Origin: Candidatus Krumholzibacteriota bacterium
GTDB taxonomy: Bacteria > Krumholzibacteriota > Krumholzibacteriia > LZORAL124-64-63
DNA length: 51,536 nucleotides
Direction of reading: 5' to 3'
NCBI GenBank assembly: GCA_024275485.1
Contig: JAJRZA010000097.1
Location: forward strand, 1 to 51,536
This document shows positions 37,704 to 46,942 of the stretch, piece after piece; within the stretch, counting starts at the first letter, position 1, and each line of letters opens with the position of its first letter. Both the position numbers and the translations under genes were made by a program. The notes beneath the pieces were generated by a model. It was not told the origin of the DNA, made no database searches, and was given only the letters and a program-made list of their open reading frames with translations.

Positions 37704-37745
37704 AGGGAACAGGGTATAGCAAACAGAAAAGACCGCAACCCGGAC

Positions 37746-39644
37746 TTATAAAGAAATATGCTGTTTCCCGGACATGTTTTTGGAGTCTTTCTTGACCCAT
37801 TTTCCGATGGTTTTGATCAGGATCTTCCTGTCCACCGGCTTGGTCACATAGTCGACCATGCCGGCAGCCAGACAAATATCACGATCTTCGGCCATGGCAA
37901 AGGCAGTCAAGGCAATGATGGGCAGGGAGGCATAGGCGTCGCCAAGTTTTCGTATATGGCGGGTAGCCTCGTAACCGTCCATGATGGGCATTTGGCAATC
38001 CATCAAAACAAGATCGAACTCCTGCTCCTGGACCAGGGCCACGGCTTCTTCACCGTTGTTGGCCACGGTGACAAGGGCTCCCAGCTTGTCCAGGACCCGG
38101 CGGGCGTAAACCTGGTTGATGGGATTGTCTTCAGCCAAAAGAATTTTCAGACCCTTTGCCGACTCGGCGGCAGGGCCGATATCGGTCAGACCATGGACAA
38201 AGTCTTCAGCCTGTACAGGTTGGTTTGCCGCAGCTTTCATTGTCAGAACAAAAAAGAATCGGGACCCGACACCCAGCTCGCTCTCCATGTCGATGTGACC
38301 GCCCATGAGCTCGACCAGCTGCTTGCAAATGGCCAGCCCCAGCCCTGTACCACCGAAACGGCGGGTGGTGGAGGAGTCGGCCTGGGTGAAATGATCAAAA
38401 ACCTTGGCCTTCTTGTCTGCGGCGATGCCTACGCCCGTGTCGCGCACCGAGAACATGATGCGCAGGTCATCGTTGTTCTGGGAAACCAGGCTGATGCCCA
38501 GCTCCACCATGCCTTCGGAAGTGAACTTGACGGCGTTGCCCACCAGGTTGATCAGGACCTGGCGAATCCGAACCACATCCCCCATGACGATTTCCGGCAG
38601 ATCGGGGTCCACTTTGAACTTCAGGGCCAGGCCTTTGTCCTCAACGCGCCCCCCGCTGATGATGCTGATTTCTTCCACGGCCTTGCGCAGATCAAAAGGT
38701 GCTTTTTCGATGATCATCATGCCGGCTTCAATTTTGGAGAAGTCCAGAATATCGTTGATCACCGATAGCAGATGGTCGGCCGAAGTCTTGATGTGTGAGA
38801 GAAGCACCTGCTGGTCATCCTGCAGCTCGCTGTCCCCAAGCAACTCGGTCATGCCGATGACGCCATTCATGGGAGTGCGCAATTCGTGACTCATGTTGGC
38901 CAGAAAATCACTCTTGGCACGACTGGCCTGGATCAGGGCCTGCTCACGTTTTTCGACCTCGTTCAACATTTCGTTGAAGGCGCCCACGAGTTGACCCACC
39001 TCGTCCTTGCCTTCTCCCTGAACGCGTACGTTGTAAATCTGGTTTTTGCTGACGGCTTTGGCAGCCGCCGCAAGGTTGGACACGGGCCTGGAGATAAGCA
39101 CCTGGAGTTTTTCACTGAAGAGCATGCTGATGAACATGGCCAGCAGGCTCAGTCCGACAAAGAAAAACAACATGGATCGGGCATGAATGGCCTCGTCAGC
39201 CAGATCGTAGGCCAGCATCATGGATCCCAACCGTTCGCCGTTCCAGACAATGGGGTTGGTAAGAATAATGCAGTTGTCGGCAAAAACAGGTTCGTCGAAG
39301 TTCAAGTGTCTGGACATTGCCTGGGTTGATTTATCGGATACACCGAGAGATGCGAATACGGTGCCGTCTTCCCGAAAAACGATGGCGTTGCGCAGCATGG
39401 GCAGAAAGCCCAGGTTGGCCAGGGTTTCGGTGGTGAATTCGGGATCCTCGAAAATAAGCGAGGAGGCGCAGTTGCTGGCCACGATCCGGCTGATGACATC
39501 AAGTTCCCAGGTCAAACGATCGCGAAAGGTGTTGCGGTCGTGGCGAACCATGGCGCTGCCCATCAGGACTACTACCAGGACGTTGCTGATAGCCAGGATC
39601 CACCGCAACTTGGTGCGGATAGGAAAGTCCTTGAACATTCCCAA
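37746..39644 (-). CDS. hybrid sensor histidine kinase with CHASE8-like sensor and receiver
   Basis: A 632-residue membrane sensor. Order: transmembrane helix ~15-33; periplasmic CHASE8-type domain ~35-150 ('[20 protein letters not shown]', '[20 protein letters not shown]'); second helix ~157-176; HAMP ~178-232; dimerisation domain with phosphoacceptor H253 in '[13 protein letters not shown]'; ATPase domain with N370 ('[12 protein letters not shown]'), 'VRDTGVGI' and 'GGTGLGLAI'; and receiver with phosphoacceptor D549 in '[18 protein letters not shown]'. No DNA-binding output is present, so the signal goes to another partner. I keep TTG 39644 as start because AAGGGG lies seven bases upstream; ATG 39638 is possible. 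It follows the YfiR-like gene by two bases. Confidence 0.93.
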   Translation of the reverse strand: MGMFKDFPIRTKLRWILAISNVLVVVLMGSAMVRHDRNTFRDRLTWELDVISRIVASNCASSLIFEDPEFTTETLANLGFLPMLRNAIVFREDGTVFASLGVSDKSTQAMSRHLNFDEPVFADNCIILTNPIVWNGERLGSMMLAYDLADEAIHARSMLFFFVGLSLLAMFISMLFSEKLQVLISRPVSNLAAAAKAVSKNQIYNVRVQGEGKDEVGQLVGAFNEMLNEVEKREQALIQASRAKSDFLANMSHELRTPMNGVIGMTELLGDSELQDDQQVLLSHIKTSADHLLSVINDILDFSKIEAGMMIIEKAPFDLRKAVEEISIISGGRVEDKGLALKFKVDPDLPEIVMGDVVRIRQVLINLVGNAVKFTSEGMVELGISLVSQNNDDLRIMFSVRDTGVGIAADKKAKVFDHFTQADSSTTRRFGGTGLGLAICKQLVELMGGHIDMESELGVGSRFFFVLTMKAAANQPVQAEDFVHGLTDIGPAAESAKGLKILLAEDNPINQVYARRVLDKLGALVTVANNGEEAVALVQEQEFDLVLMDCQMPIMDGYEATRHIRKLGDAYASLPIIALTAFAMAEDRDICLAAGMVDYVTKPVDRKILIKTIGKWVKKDSKNMSGKQHISL

Positions 39645-39646
39645 AA

Positions 39647-40249
39647 TCAGTCCCCTTCAACGATCCTGGCCATTTTCAGTAGTTGTGAACTCAGTGACAG
39701 GCCGGCATCATCAGCGGCCTGGCGGTTGATGAAAAAGCGCATTTTCCCTCGTCGTGTAACCATTTGAATGATGCCGCCTTGGACGCAGAAATCATCAATC
39801 TCGCTGATGGTCAGAATGCTTTCGTTACGGGACTCCGCAAAAGCGTCCATCATTTTCAGTTCCGGAATTTCGGAGATGAAAACGAGGTTGCATTCTGACA
39901 GCTCCGTGCGTGAGGAGACATTGCGCACTTCAAGTGCCAGGTGCTTGACCGTTTTTCCGTCGATGCTAGAAAAATCAGGGGAGGAGAAATCTCCACCCAT
40001 CACACCGAGAATCAACCGGTCGGGCTGATTGTCCTTGGGCCAATCCACAAACTTGCAAAAGTTGTAGACCATGGCCGCCCTGATCAGATCCTTGGTATCG
40101 CCCTCATTTTCAGATGCCATGGTAGGGACCTGCATTATCAGAAGGGCAAGTACCAGAATGAAGACAGGCAGACGATGGATGTGGGTGCCGGAACAATGGT
40201 CGTTTCCAGTCTTCCCAATCCACATTGTTTTCTTTGTCGGATTTTTCAT
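39647..40249 (-). CDS. YfiR-family periplasmic protein (DUF4154)
   Basis: A 200-residue exported protein. After a long polar N-region comes a hydrophobic segment '[18 protein letters not shown]' that fits a signal peptide. The mature part has YfiR-type sequence: '[20 protein letters not shown]', '[10 protein letters not shown]', then '[12 protein letters not shown]', '[20 protein letters not shown]' and '[20 protein letters not shown]' followed by 'LKMARIV' (the usual C-terminal end). YfiR is a periplasmic partner that restrains or relays to a membrane signalling protein. Start choice: ATG 40249 has AAAGGAG 11 bases upstream; an alternative ATG at 40270 overlaps the receptor stop. Position between a TonB receptor and a CHASE8 kinase supports a relay. 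Confidence 0.88.
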   Translation of the reverse strand: MKNPTKKTMWIGKTGNDHCSGTHIHRLPVFILVLALLIMQVPTMASENEGDTKDLIRAAMVYNFCKFVDWPKDNQPDRLILGVMGGDFSSPDFSSIDGKTVKHLALEVRNVSSRTELSECNLVFISEIPELKMMDAFAESRNESILTISEIDDFCVQGGIIQMVTRRGKMRFFINRQAADDAGLSLSSQLLKMARIVEGD

Positions 40250-40266
40250 GGTTGTCCTCACTCCTT

Positions 40267-42303
40267 TCATGGTGAAACCGTCAGGTAGAGTCGGTAGGAA
40301 CGACCATCCTGAAAGATGAGATCCTGAAATTCCCCCCAGGTACCGGGATGAGCCACCGGCTCATTGACATTGAGCAGGTTGTAGACACTGGCCCGCATTT
40401 CAAGGCCTTTGATCCAGCTGTGGTTAAGCACGCTGAGATTGACCAGGTAATGGTAGTTGGCATATCCCCGCATGATGGTCAAGCGTTTGCTGTTGTACTG
40501 GACTTCCAGGCCGGCGCGGGTGCCGGCGTCCAGGAATGGAATCGTTAAGTTCAGCTTGGCCATATGGGGGCTGGCTTTCGGATCACCGTAAAGAGGATTG
40601 AAGAGGCGATCTTCAGCTTTGTTGTAGCTGTAACTCATGCGGCCGGTGATGCCGTGTCGAGCCTGTTTCCCAACCTCAAACTCAAAACCGGTGGATTCGA
40701 TTTCATCGTTTTCCCATTCTTCCGGCAAAAGATCCAGATCGTCTTCACCGTTGTCGTTCAGGAACCGGTAATCGTAGAAATAACCGGAAACAGAAGTGCT
40801 GAAGCCTTTGCCCAGGGTCTGTTCCCAGATCAGCTCGTAGGTAGTTATGTCTTCGGGAGTGTAATCCAACACGCCCGCAGCTTCTTCCACGGCAATTTCG
40901 TAACCGTTGGGAGCCCGGAAGGCCGTGCCGTACAGGGCCTTGAACACGGTGCCTTCGACAGGCTCGGTAACGAGAGCCAGTCGGGGATTGGTGGAACCGC
41001 CGAAGGTGGTGTATTCGTCGTGTCGAACACCCAGATTAAGCAAAAGGCCTTTGGCCAGATGCAACTCGGTCAGCAGATAAACGCCCCAGTTCTCCGGCGA
41101 TTGTTTGAAGTCGTACCACAGGTAGTAGGGCTTCAAATCCCGGGCGCTCATGTCCATCTGAAAGTTGTTCACATATTCGGCCCCGAAGGCCACGGCGTGA
41201 TCTCCCGGAAGGCGTTTGGTGAAGTCGATAAGCCCCGTTAGCTTTTCACCGCGGAAATCGTCCACATAGGGATCGGCATAATCCAGGGGATTGCCCGCGT
41301 AGTCCCAATCGTAGGGCCATTCGCCGTCCCATTTGAAATGCTGATAGAAAACCTGGGTTGAAAAATCGAAATCCCAGGGCAGCTTCGTCTTGTATGTGGT
41401 GCTCAGGCTCCAGGAGGTATCCTGGGTCTGGGCGGAGTTGTCATTGAAAATGACGCCCACCGGAGCCATGGGGTTTTGCTTCAACCGCCACCCGTAAATG
41501 GCCTCGAAGGTGAAGTCCTTGTAGATGGCCTTGGCCAGCATGCTGTACCATTCTTCCCTGTCGCCGTCTTCGAAGACCCCGTGGTTCAATGATGGGTCGT
41601 CGAATTCCTTTATGTAGTGGTCCTGGCCATCGATTTTGCCGTAGGTCCCGCTGAGCACCAGATCGATCCCGCTTTCGGTTTCGTAACCACCGGTGAAGCG
41701 CATGTTTTGGTTCCCGTAGCTGCCGGTCCCGATCTGCATCTCGATACCGTTGATCTTGTATCCTTCGCGGGTGACCACATTGATGATTCCAAGCACGGCG
41801 TTGGTCCCGTACAGGGAAGAGGCCGGCCCACGAATCACCTCAATGCGTTCGATGAGGTCGATGTCCACGGGAAAACCATTGCCCGTCATCACGCCGCCCA
41901 CCGATCCCTCGTTGGTTCGAATGCCGTCAACCAAAACCAGGAGGCGGCTACTTAAATCGCCGGGCGTTCCCAGACCTCGCACACCTATATAGTAGTAGTT
42001 GCGGTCATAGGTAATGTAGAACCCCCGCAGGCTGGCCAGCACTTCGGCCATGGTTCGGTAACCGTAGGTTTTGATTTCCTCACGGGAGATGATGGTGATG
42101 GAACTCGGCGCTTCCTTGGCCTTTTGTCGGATTTTTGACGCCCCGTATACCACATTCATTTCCATGAGGTCTTCGAGAGAGAACTCCGTGTAGTCCGGAG
42201 TGTCGTTGGCTAGAACTGGTGGTGTGGTCGGGGGCCACAAAAGGCATCCCAAACCGATAATGATCGACCAGAGTCCCAGTTTTGTTTTTGTTCTCAACTT
42301 CAT
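40267..42303 (-). CDS. TonB-dependent outer-membrane receptor
   Basis: A 678-residue outer-membrane beta-barrel with plug. After a signal peptide ('LGLWSIIIGLGCLLWPP', cleaved near VLAND), the region 'TEFSLEDLMEMNVVYGASK' is a short TonB-box-like start. The plug domain shows 'APSSITIISREEIKTYGYRT', 'RLLVLVDGIRTNEGS' and 'IERIEVIRGPASSLYGTNAV'. The barrel ends in aromatic 'GRSYRLYLTVSP', though the very last residue is not the usual Phe/Trp. It resembles receptors of the colicin I/vitamin type, but the ligand is not predictable. No plug-preceding signalling domain is present. It is the first gene of a three- or four-gene minus-strand operon. Confidence 0.92.
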   Translation of the reverse strand: MKLRTKTKLGLWSIIIGLGCLLWPPTTPPVLANDTPDYTEFSLEDLMEMNVVYGASKIRQKAKEAPSSITIISREEIKTYGYRTMAEVLASLRGFYITYDRNYYYIGVRGLGTPGDLSSRLLVLVDGIRTNEGSVGGVMTGNGFPVDIDLIERIEVIRGPASSLYGTNAVLGIINVVTREGYKINGIEMQIGTGSYGNQNMRFTGGYETESGIDLVLSGTYGKIDGQDHYIKEFDDPSLNHGVFEDGDREEWYSMLAKAIYKDFTFEAIYGWRLKQNPMAPVGVIFNDNSAQTQDTSWSLSTTYKTKLPWDFDFSTQVFYQHFKWDGEWPYDWDYAGNPLDYADPYVDDFRGEKLTGLIDFTKRLPGDHAVAFGAEYVNNFQMDMSARDLKPYYLWYDFKQSPENWGVYLLTELHLAKGLLLNLGVRHDEYTTFGGSTNPRLALVTEPVEGTVFKALYGTAFRAPNGYEIAVEEAAGVLDYTPEDITTYELIWEQTLGKGFSTSVSGYFYDYRFLNDNGEDDLDLLPEEWENDEIESTGFEFEVGKQARHGITGRMSYSYNKAEDRLFNPLYGDPKASPHMAKLNLTIPFLDAGTRAGLEVQYNSKRLTIMRGYANYHYLVNLSVLNHSWIKGLEMRASVYNLLNVNEPVAHPGTWGEFQDLIFQDGRSYRLYLTVSP

Positions 42304-42541
42304 TGCTTCCCTGTGTTTCGCCCCAAAAAGGCCGTGGAAGGTGACAAAAATGACTAACTGGTTGTATTCTCATTGTTTTTATCGACGTGGGATTGAAGGA
42401 CTTGAACCCTATTTCTCAGTTCCATGTTAATTTTTAAATAATTCCCAGGAGGTTACTTTTTGGAAAATCCGTGCGTTTTGATAGGGGCTGCTGTATTGTA
42501 CCGACCTGATAATTTTTTCAACCCGAACCACGAGGTGATCG
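42304..42541. promoter_or_regulatory. divergent promoter region
   Basis: A 238-base region between the TonB receptor operon and the rhodanese lipoprotein. It must hold promoters in both directions; no consensus hexamer pair is convincing. GAGGTG six bases before the lipoprotein ATG is a good ribosome-binding site. No riboswitch-like fold is evident. Confidence 0.4.
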
Positions 42542-43252
42542 ATGAAGAACCGTATTCTAGGGCTGATTTTACTGCTGACGCTGGTTCTTGCCCTGTCCGC
42601 CTGTGCCTCCGACGAAAAATCCGCCTCCGGTGAGTCCAGTGGTTCTTCCGACCATTCCGAAATTTCCGGTGAGATCCATGGCGGTCTGCGCGTGCTGACC
42701 TTCGATCCATCGCTGACCAGTCAGGATTTCCGGATTTATCGTGGCGATTATGTTCGACCTGAAATCAAGGGTGGCGGCAGCATCCACCTGGTGATTGAAG
42801 AGTTGAAGGTTGATGGGGAATATCCGGCACCCGAAGGTTCAAAGCCATACTTCAAAGTGTCTGGCACAGGGACTTTCTCCTATCAGGCAGGTGATCTTTC
42901 CGGGGTGATCGAAGCCGTGGACTACACCGCCGCTACCTATCAGGAAGTATCGGCCCAGGAGGCGGTCGAGCTCATCGCCAACATTGACCCCTTGATCCTT
43001 GATGTGCGCACCGATCGCGAATACAACGACGGCCATATCAAGGGCTCCCTGCTGATTCCCGTTCAGGTATTGCAGGGCAGGGTGGCGGAACTGGCCGAGT
43101 ACAAGAACCGTCCGGTATTGGTTTACTGCAGGTCCGGAAACCGCAGCACCGTGGCTTCACGGATGCTGATCGACAGTGGATTCAAGCAGGTTGTCAACTT
43201 GCGGCATGGTGTGAATGGCTGGAGCCGGTCGGGATACGAACTGGTCAAATAA
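42542..43252 (+). CDS. rhodanese-domain lipoprotein
   Basis: A 236-residue lipoprotein: the signal 'LLLTLVLALSAC' ends in a lipobox (LSAC), so it sits in a membrane facing the periplasm. Residues ~45-130 form a beta-rich domain with cupredoxin-like strand pattern ('LRVLTFDPSLTSQDFRIYRG', 'FKVSGTGTFSYQAG') but no copper-ligand set. The C-terminal ~100 residues are a single rhodanese domain: 'LILDVRTDREYNDGHIKGS' and the active loop 'VYCRSGNRST', whose cysteine would carry persulfide, then 'NLRHGVNGWSRSGYELV'. It may handle sulfane sulfur or sense redox state in the periplasm. A terminator follows the stop. Confidence 0.9.
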   Translation: MKNRILGLILLLTLVLALSACASDEKSASGESSGSSDHSEISGEIHGGLRVLTFDPSLTSQDFRIYRGDYVRPEIKGGGSIHLVIEELKVDGEYPAPEGSKPYFKVSGTGTFSYQAGDLSGVIEAVDYTAATYQEVSAQEAVELIANIDPLILDVRTDREYNDGHIKGSLLIPVQVLQGRVAELAEYKNRPVLVYCRSGNRSTVASRMLIDSGFKQVVNLRHGVNGWSRSGYELVK

Positions 43253-43270
43253 GAATTCAGTTATCTTGAC

Positions 43271-43302
43271 AGGACCTCCAGGTTTGAAAACCCGGAGGTC
43301 CT
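43271..43302. terminator. bidirectional terminator between convergent genes
   Basis: A 9-bp perfect stem, AGGACCTCC (43271-43279) with GGAGGTCCT (43294-43302), extended inward by GGTTT/AAACC pairing. It lies between the rhodanese lipoprotein and the convergent phosphatase and can serve both. Confidence 0.8.
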
Positions 43303-43305
43303 GCT

Positions 43306-44289
43306 TTATTCGGATTTTACGTCCAGAACCCCATTCTGGAATACGCGCTTCCAGTCCTTTGCGATGCTGATGCGCCAGGCATTGTCCTTCTCCTTGACCA
43401 GGTCAGCCATGTCGCTGGTTCCCCTGTCGTATTTGTATTCCCGTTCCGAATCATCGTGATGAACCCAGAGGGCAAGACCAAGGCGCATTCCGGTGACGGC
43501 GTAGCGGCACATGGGCTGATCGTTGTCACTGTTTCCAACAACAAAAATAGGACGCCGACCAATGCGGGTTTCAATGTTGCCGGGTTTGGCCTGATGCCCG
43601 TTGTACACCTGAACAGTTCCGCGCACCATGCGGATTTCCTTGCCCTCCTGGGTGGAAACCGCAGGCGTCCAGCTGCCGATGACGTGTTCGGGGGGGACGC
43701 CGGTGGCGTCTTCCAAAAAGCTGCGCATGAAATCCTGCTCGCTGCCGGTGACGACCCACAACTGGAACCCGTGTTCATTCAGAAGAGCGGCCAGTTCGCG
43801 CATGGGTGCGTAGTAGAGCCGGGCCAGGGGCACCCTGTATCTGGGGTGACGGTATCGGTCCATGAAGGCGCGGGCCGAGTCGCGGTACGCAGTGACGGGC
43901 ATACCCCCAAAAGCAGCGTTCATCTCCTGGTAGGCTTCTTTCCAGCCGTATTTTTTCAGGGCATCCTTGTCGAAGGTATTCCAGGCTTTGAACGGCATTT
44001 TTGTACCGTCGATGGTACCGTCGGCAATAAAACTCCGCACCAGACCAGCCTGGAAGAGGGAGGAAGGATAGTCGGGTCGTTCGCAAATGAAGGTGCCGTC
44101 ATTGTCGAAGACAGCCAGACGTTCAGGTTGCGGAACAAAATCGGCACTGCCGGGTGTGGTGACGGCTGCCACATAGTCGAGTATGGCTTGCTTGACCGTC
44201 GTTTCGTTCCAGGATGGCAACTCCTGGGCATGGACGAATCCGACCAGGAATGTCAAAAGGCACAGGATAATGAAAGTCAGTCGTTGCAT
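43306..44289 (-). CDS. exported HAD-superfamily phosphatase
   Basis: A 327-residue exported protein (signal 'LTFIILCLLTFLVGFVHA'). HAD motifs are visible in order: motif I 'LAVFDNDGTFICE' (nucleophile Asp in DxDGT), motif II 'LWVVTGSEQDFM' (Thr/Ser), a motif III lysine probably in 'GTVQVYNGHQAKPGNIE', and motif IV 'FVVGNSDNDQPM' (acidic pair). The cap lies in the middle. This is the phosphoserine-phosphatase-like branch; periplasmic enzymes of this type act on small organic phosphates. The substrate is unknown. GAAAGG is six bases before the ATG. It lies 82 bases after the propeller sensor on the same strand, so co-transcription is possible. Confidence 0.88.
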   Translation of the reverse strand: MQRLTFIILCLLTFLVGFVHAQELPSWNETTVKQAILDYVAAVTTPGSADFVPQPERLAVFDNDGTFICERPDYPSSLFQAGLVRSFIADGTIDGTKMPFKAWNTFDKDALKKYGWKEAYQEMNAAFGGMPVTAYRDSARAFMDRYRHPRYRVPLARLYYAPMRELAALLNEHGFQLWVVTGSEQDFMRSFLEDATGVPPEHVIGSWTPAVSTQEGKEIRMVRGTVQVYNGHQAKPGNIETRIGRRPIFVVGNSDNDQPMCRYAVTGMRLGLALWVHHDDSEREYKYDRGTSDMADLVKEKDNAWRISIAKDWKRVFQNGVLDVKSE

Positions 44290-44371
44290 TTCGAACCTTT
44301 CAAAGCAGAGGGACTGCTGGCCGGAATCACCAGGCCCATGGTTGTTCCTTCACCTACGGCGGATACCACGG

Positions 44372-46822
44372 CTACCCACCGGATGGTGGCCCCTGGGTGT
44401 CATCTGACAACCTGCGGGCGTCGTTGTTTTTTTTCAGTTGCTCCAGTTCGGCCTCAATGAGCAAATTGGCCGCCTGCTGTTCCTTGACTTCCTGCTGAAG
44501 CCTGGTGGTGAAACGACGCTGGGCCAGAATGATGATGGGCAACATCAGGGCCACCAGCAGGGTCAGGCCAATCAAGGCCAAAAACCACGGTTGGCGCCAG
44601 ACGGGAGATGGCACAATGATTTCAGGAGAACAGGCGACGGCGCTCCATGGTTGCTGGAAGCCGGCGGCTTTGAGGTGGAACTGGTAGGTGCCCGGAGCAA
44701 GGTTGGTGTACCGAACGACCATCTCGCCTGGGGAAATCTGTTCAACCCAATCAGAATCAAAACCGTCCAGTCGGCTCTGGACCCGGATCCGTTTTGGTTC
44801 TCTGGTTGTCAGGGCGCGATACCGAAAAACCAGGGTTTCGCTTCGGGTTGGAAGAATGATTTCTTCGATTTCGGTCCCAAGGGGGTAGGTCTGGTCCCCG
44901 GCTTCGACCTGGTTAAGGTATAAAAGAGGTGGCAGGGAACTGCGGCTCTCAAACATATCGTCAAGGACGGTCAGGCCCCTTTCCGTGCCCACCCAGATTT
45001 TGCCATCCGGTTCGACCAGGCTGGCGCAGCGGTTGGTCTCCCTGCCCACCAACCCGTTCTCCACGGTAAAATGGTCGACCCGATCCTGATCAACCCTGAT
45101 CACCCCGTTGTCGGTTCCGACCCACAAACGGTTCTGCTGGTCCATTTCCAGAAAATACACTGGCCGCCTGATGTCAAACTGCTGATCCGCAGGTCTCACC
45201 AGTCGTTTTTCGGCCAATAGGTACAAGCCGGCACGGGTGCCGACCCAGGTCACTCCCTCGGGAGTTTCCAGGATGTCGAACACGGAATTTCCGTGATCCT
45301 TCAGTCCGGTTTTCCACTGGCGGATCCGGCCATCCTTGAAGGCCAGCAATCCGAGGTTGCCCGTGGCCAGATAGATGGTGCCGTCGTTTCCCAGGATCAG
45401 ACGCCGAATGTAACCGTTTTTAAAAGGGTTGCCTGGGATCGTGACTGGGGAAAAATCGCCATCCTTTCCCACCAGGAGTTGATTGCCGAGGGCGACCCAA
45501 ACCCTGTTCTGGGCATCGACTACAACGGAGACATAATACCCGGGAGTGGATTCTTTCATGGACCACCAGGATAGCTTTCCATCGGGAGAAAGCCGACCGA
45601 GTCCCCTTTGACGCCCGGCAATACAAACGTTGCCCTGGGAGTCTTCGGCCAAATCCAGAACGCGGGTGTGAGCCCCGCTTTTCCTGAACGGGATGGTGAC
45701 CATGCCATTTTTCCAGAGTGTCAGGCCATCGTTGTGGCCCAGGACCAGGGTGCCGTCCCGGCGACGGAGAATAGCGGTCACCTCATCGGATAGAAGCCCC
45801 TGTTGGCTGGAGTAGCCTGAAGTATGCCTGCTGATGATTTTGCTGATTCCCCGCGTGGTTCCCTGCCACATGACATTCTCCCGGTCCAGAAAGAATGTTC
45901 GGGAGTTGTTGTCGACCAGGCCATTTTCCGGTCCCATGAATTCCATCCCGGTGGCCGGATTGAAATACTGGGTGCCATAGTAGCCGGAGAAGTAAATCCC
46001 GCCGAAGCCGTCGGCCCCGCAAACCGGACTTGAGGGTTCCTGAAAACAGGGAAAAAGTGAGCCCTGGGGCGGAAAGAGGTAGTTGAAGACTCCATCGACA
46101 AGCTTGCCGATCCAGTCGTCGCCGATCAACCAAAGGCTGTTGTCCCGCTGGTCCACTCCCAGGCACAGGACCGGGCCGGTTTGTGCTGGGTTGACCACCG
46201 GATGCACCGAAAATGGGGCTTTCGGTTGAACGGAAAAAACACCGCCGGGGGAGGCCAGGATGAATTGGTTGTTATGAACGATCATGCCGGTGATGTTGGT
46301 GATTCCGGATTCATGGAGCGGGATTTCGCGCCAGCCGTCACCATGCATGACATGCATTTTTCCGGATCTTTCCACCATGGCAGCCACCACCTGGGTGTCC
46401 ACTTTGGCCAGGGCGAATTGGGTGAAACTCTGCAGGTTCTTATCCAACCCATCGGGCATGGGAACGGAGATCCACTGGCGGAAATCCTTATGAATCAAGG
46501 CTGGTCCGAAACCGGACATGAGGGCCCAAAGCCCACCGTTGTGGTCCGCCTGCAAAAGACCCTGGCTGATGTCCGGGGCCAAGCTGTCCACCAAAGCCCG
46601 TTCCCAGGACACACCGTTAAAAAACGCGAGACCGGCCCTGGTGGCAATCCAAATCAATCCCCGGCCATCCTGGGTGATGCTTTTGATGTCCGGGCTGGGC
46701 AAACCGTCCGCTTCTTCAATGGTTTCGATATGATAGTACTGGGCCAGGCCCTGGGAAGCTGAAGAAAGCAACATGCCCAACATCAGGGTGCAGATCAACA
46801 AGAGACGGTGGCACGGTTGCAT
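44372..46822 (-). CDS. periplasmic two-component-type sensor (propeller + Y_Y_Y), no output domain
   Basis: An 816-residue protein with signal peptide ('LLLICTLMLGMLLSSASQGL'), then ~620 residues of beta-propeller repeats ('DGRGLIWIATRAGLAFFNGV', 'ETPEGVTWVGTRAGLYLLAE', 'QQNRLWVGTDNGVIRV', 'PDGKIWVGTERGLTVLDD'), a Y_Y_Y-type Ig-like domain ('YRALTTREPKRIRVQSRLDG', 'VVRYTNLAPGTYQFHLKA'), a transmembrane helix ('PWFLALIGLTLLVALMLPII') and a coiled coil ending 'LEQLKKNNDARRLSD'. Such hybrids normally continue into a histidine kinase, LytTR, GGDEF or AraC domain; here the frame stops ~50 residues after the helix. I start at 46822, where the signal peptide begins, rather than at 46879. It may signal through a partner or be a truncated remnant. 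Confidence 0.88.
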   Translation of the reverse strand: MQPCHRLLLICTLMLGMLLSSASQGLAQYYHIETIEEADGLPSPDIKSITQDGRGLIWIATRAGLAFFNGVSWERALVDSLAPDISQGLLQADHNGGLWALMSGFGPALIHKDFRQWISVPMPDGLDKNLQSFTQFALAKVDTQVVAAMVERSGKMHVMHGDGWREIPLHESGITNITGMIVHNNQFILASPGGVFSVQPKAPFSVHPVVNPAQTGPVLCLGVDQRDNSLWLIGDDWIGKLVDGVFNYLFPPQGSLFPCFQEPSSPVCGADGFGGIYFSGYYGTQYFNPATGMEFMGPENGLVDNNSRTFFLDRENVMWQGTTRGISKIISRHTSGYSSQQGLLSDEVTAILRRRDGTLVLGHNDGLTLWKNGMVTIPFRKSGAHTRVLDLAEDSQGNVCIAGRQRGLGRLSPDGKLSWWSMKESTPGYYVSVVVDAQNRVWVALGNQLLVGKDGDFSPVTIPGNPFKNGYIRRLILGNDGTIYLATGNLGLLAFKDGRIRQWKTGLKDHGNSVFDILETPEGVTWVGTRAGLYLLAEKRLVRPADQQFDIRRPVYFLEMDQQNRLWVGTDNGVIRVDQDRVDHFTVENGLVGRETNRCASLVEPDGKIWVGTERGLTVLDDMFESRSSLPPLLYLNQVEAGDQTYPLGTEIEEIILPTRSETLVFRYRALTTREPKRIRVQSRLDGFDSDWVEQISPGEMVVRYTNLAPGTYQFHLKAAGFQQPWSAVACSPEIIVPSPVWRQPWFLALIGLTLLVALMLPIIILAQRRFTTRLQQEVKEQQAANLLIEAELEQLKKNNDARRLSDDTQGPPSGG

Positions 46823-46942
46823 TGGGTGGGCTGACTCCCGGACAATAAATGGTTTGGACGAATGATGGGAAGATATCACGTTCCAAAATATTGGACAACA
46901 GGATTGGTGATGTGGGTGCCCTTTGGCCTGGGTTATGGGGAA

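Noticed and set aside
42385-42415. tRNA-like string (GGACTTGAACCC)
   Set aside because: No cloverleaf can be formed around it; only the short string resembles a T-loop complement.
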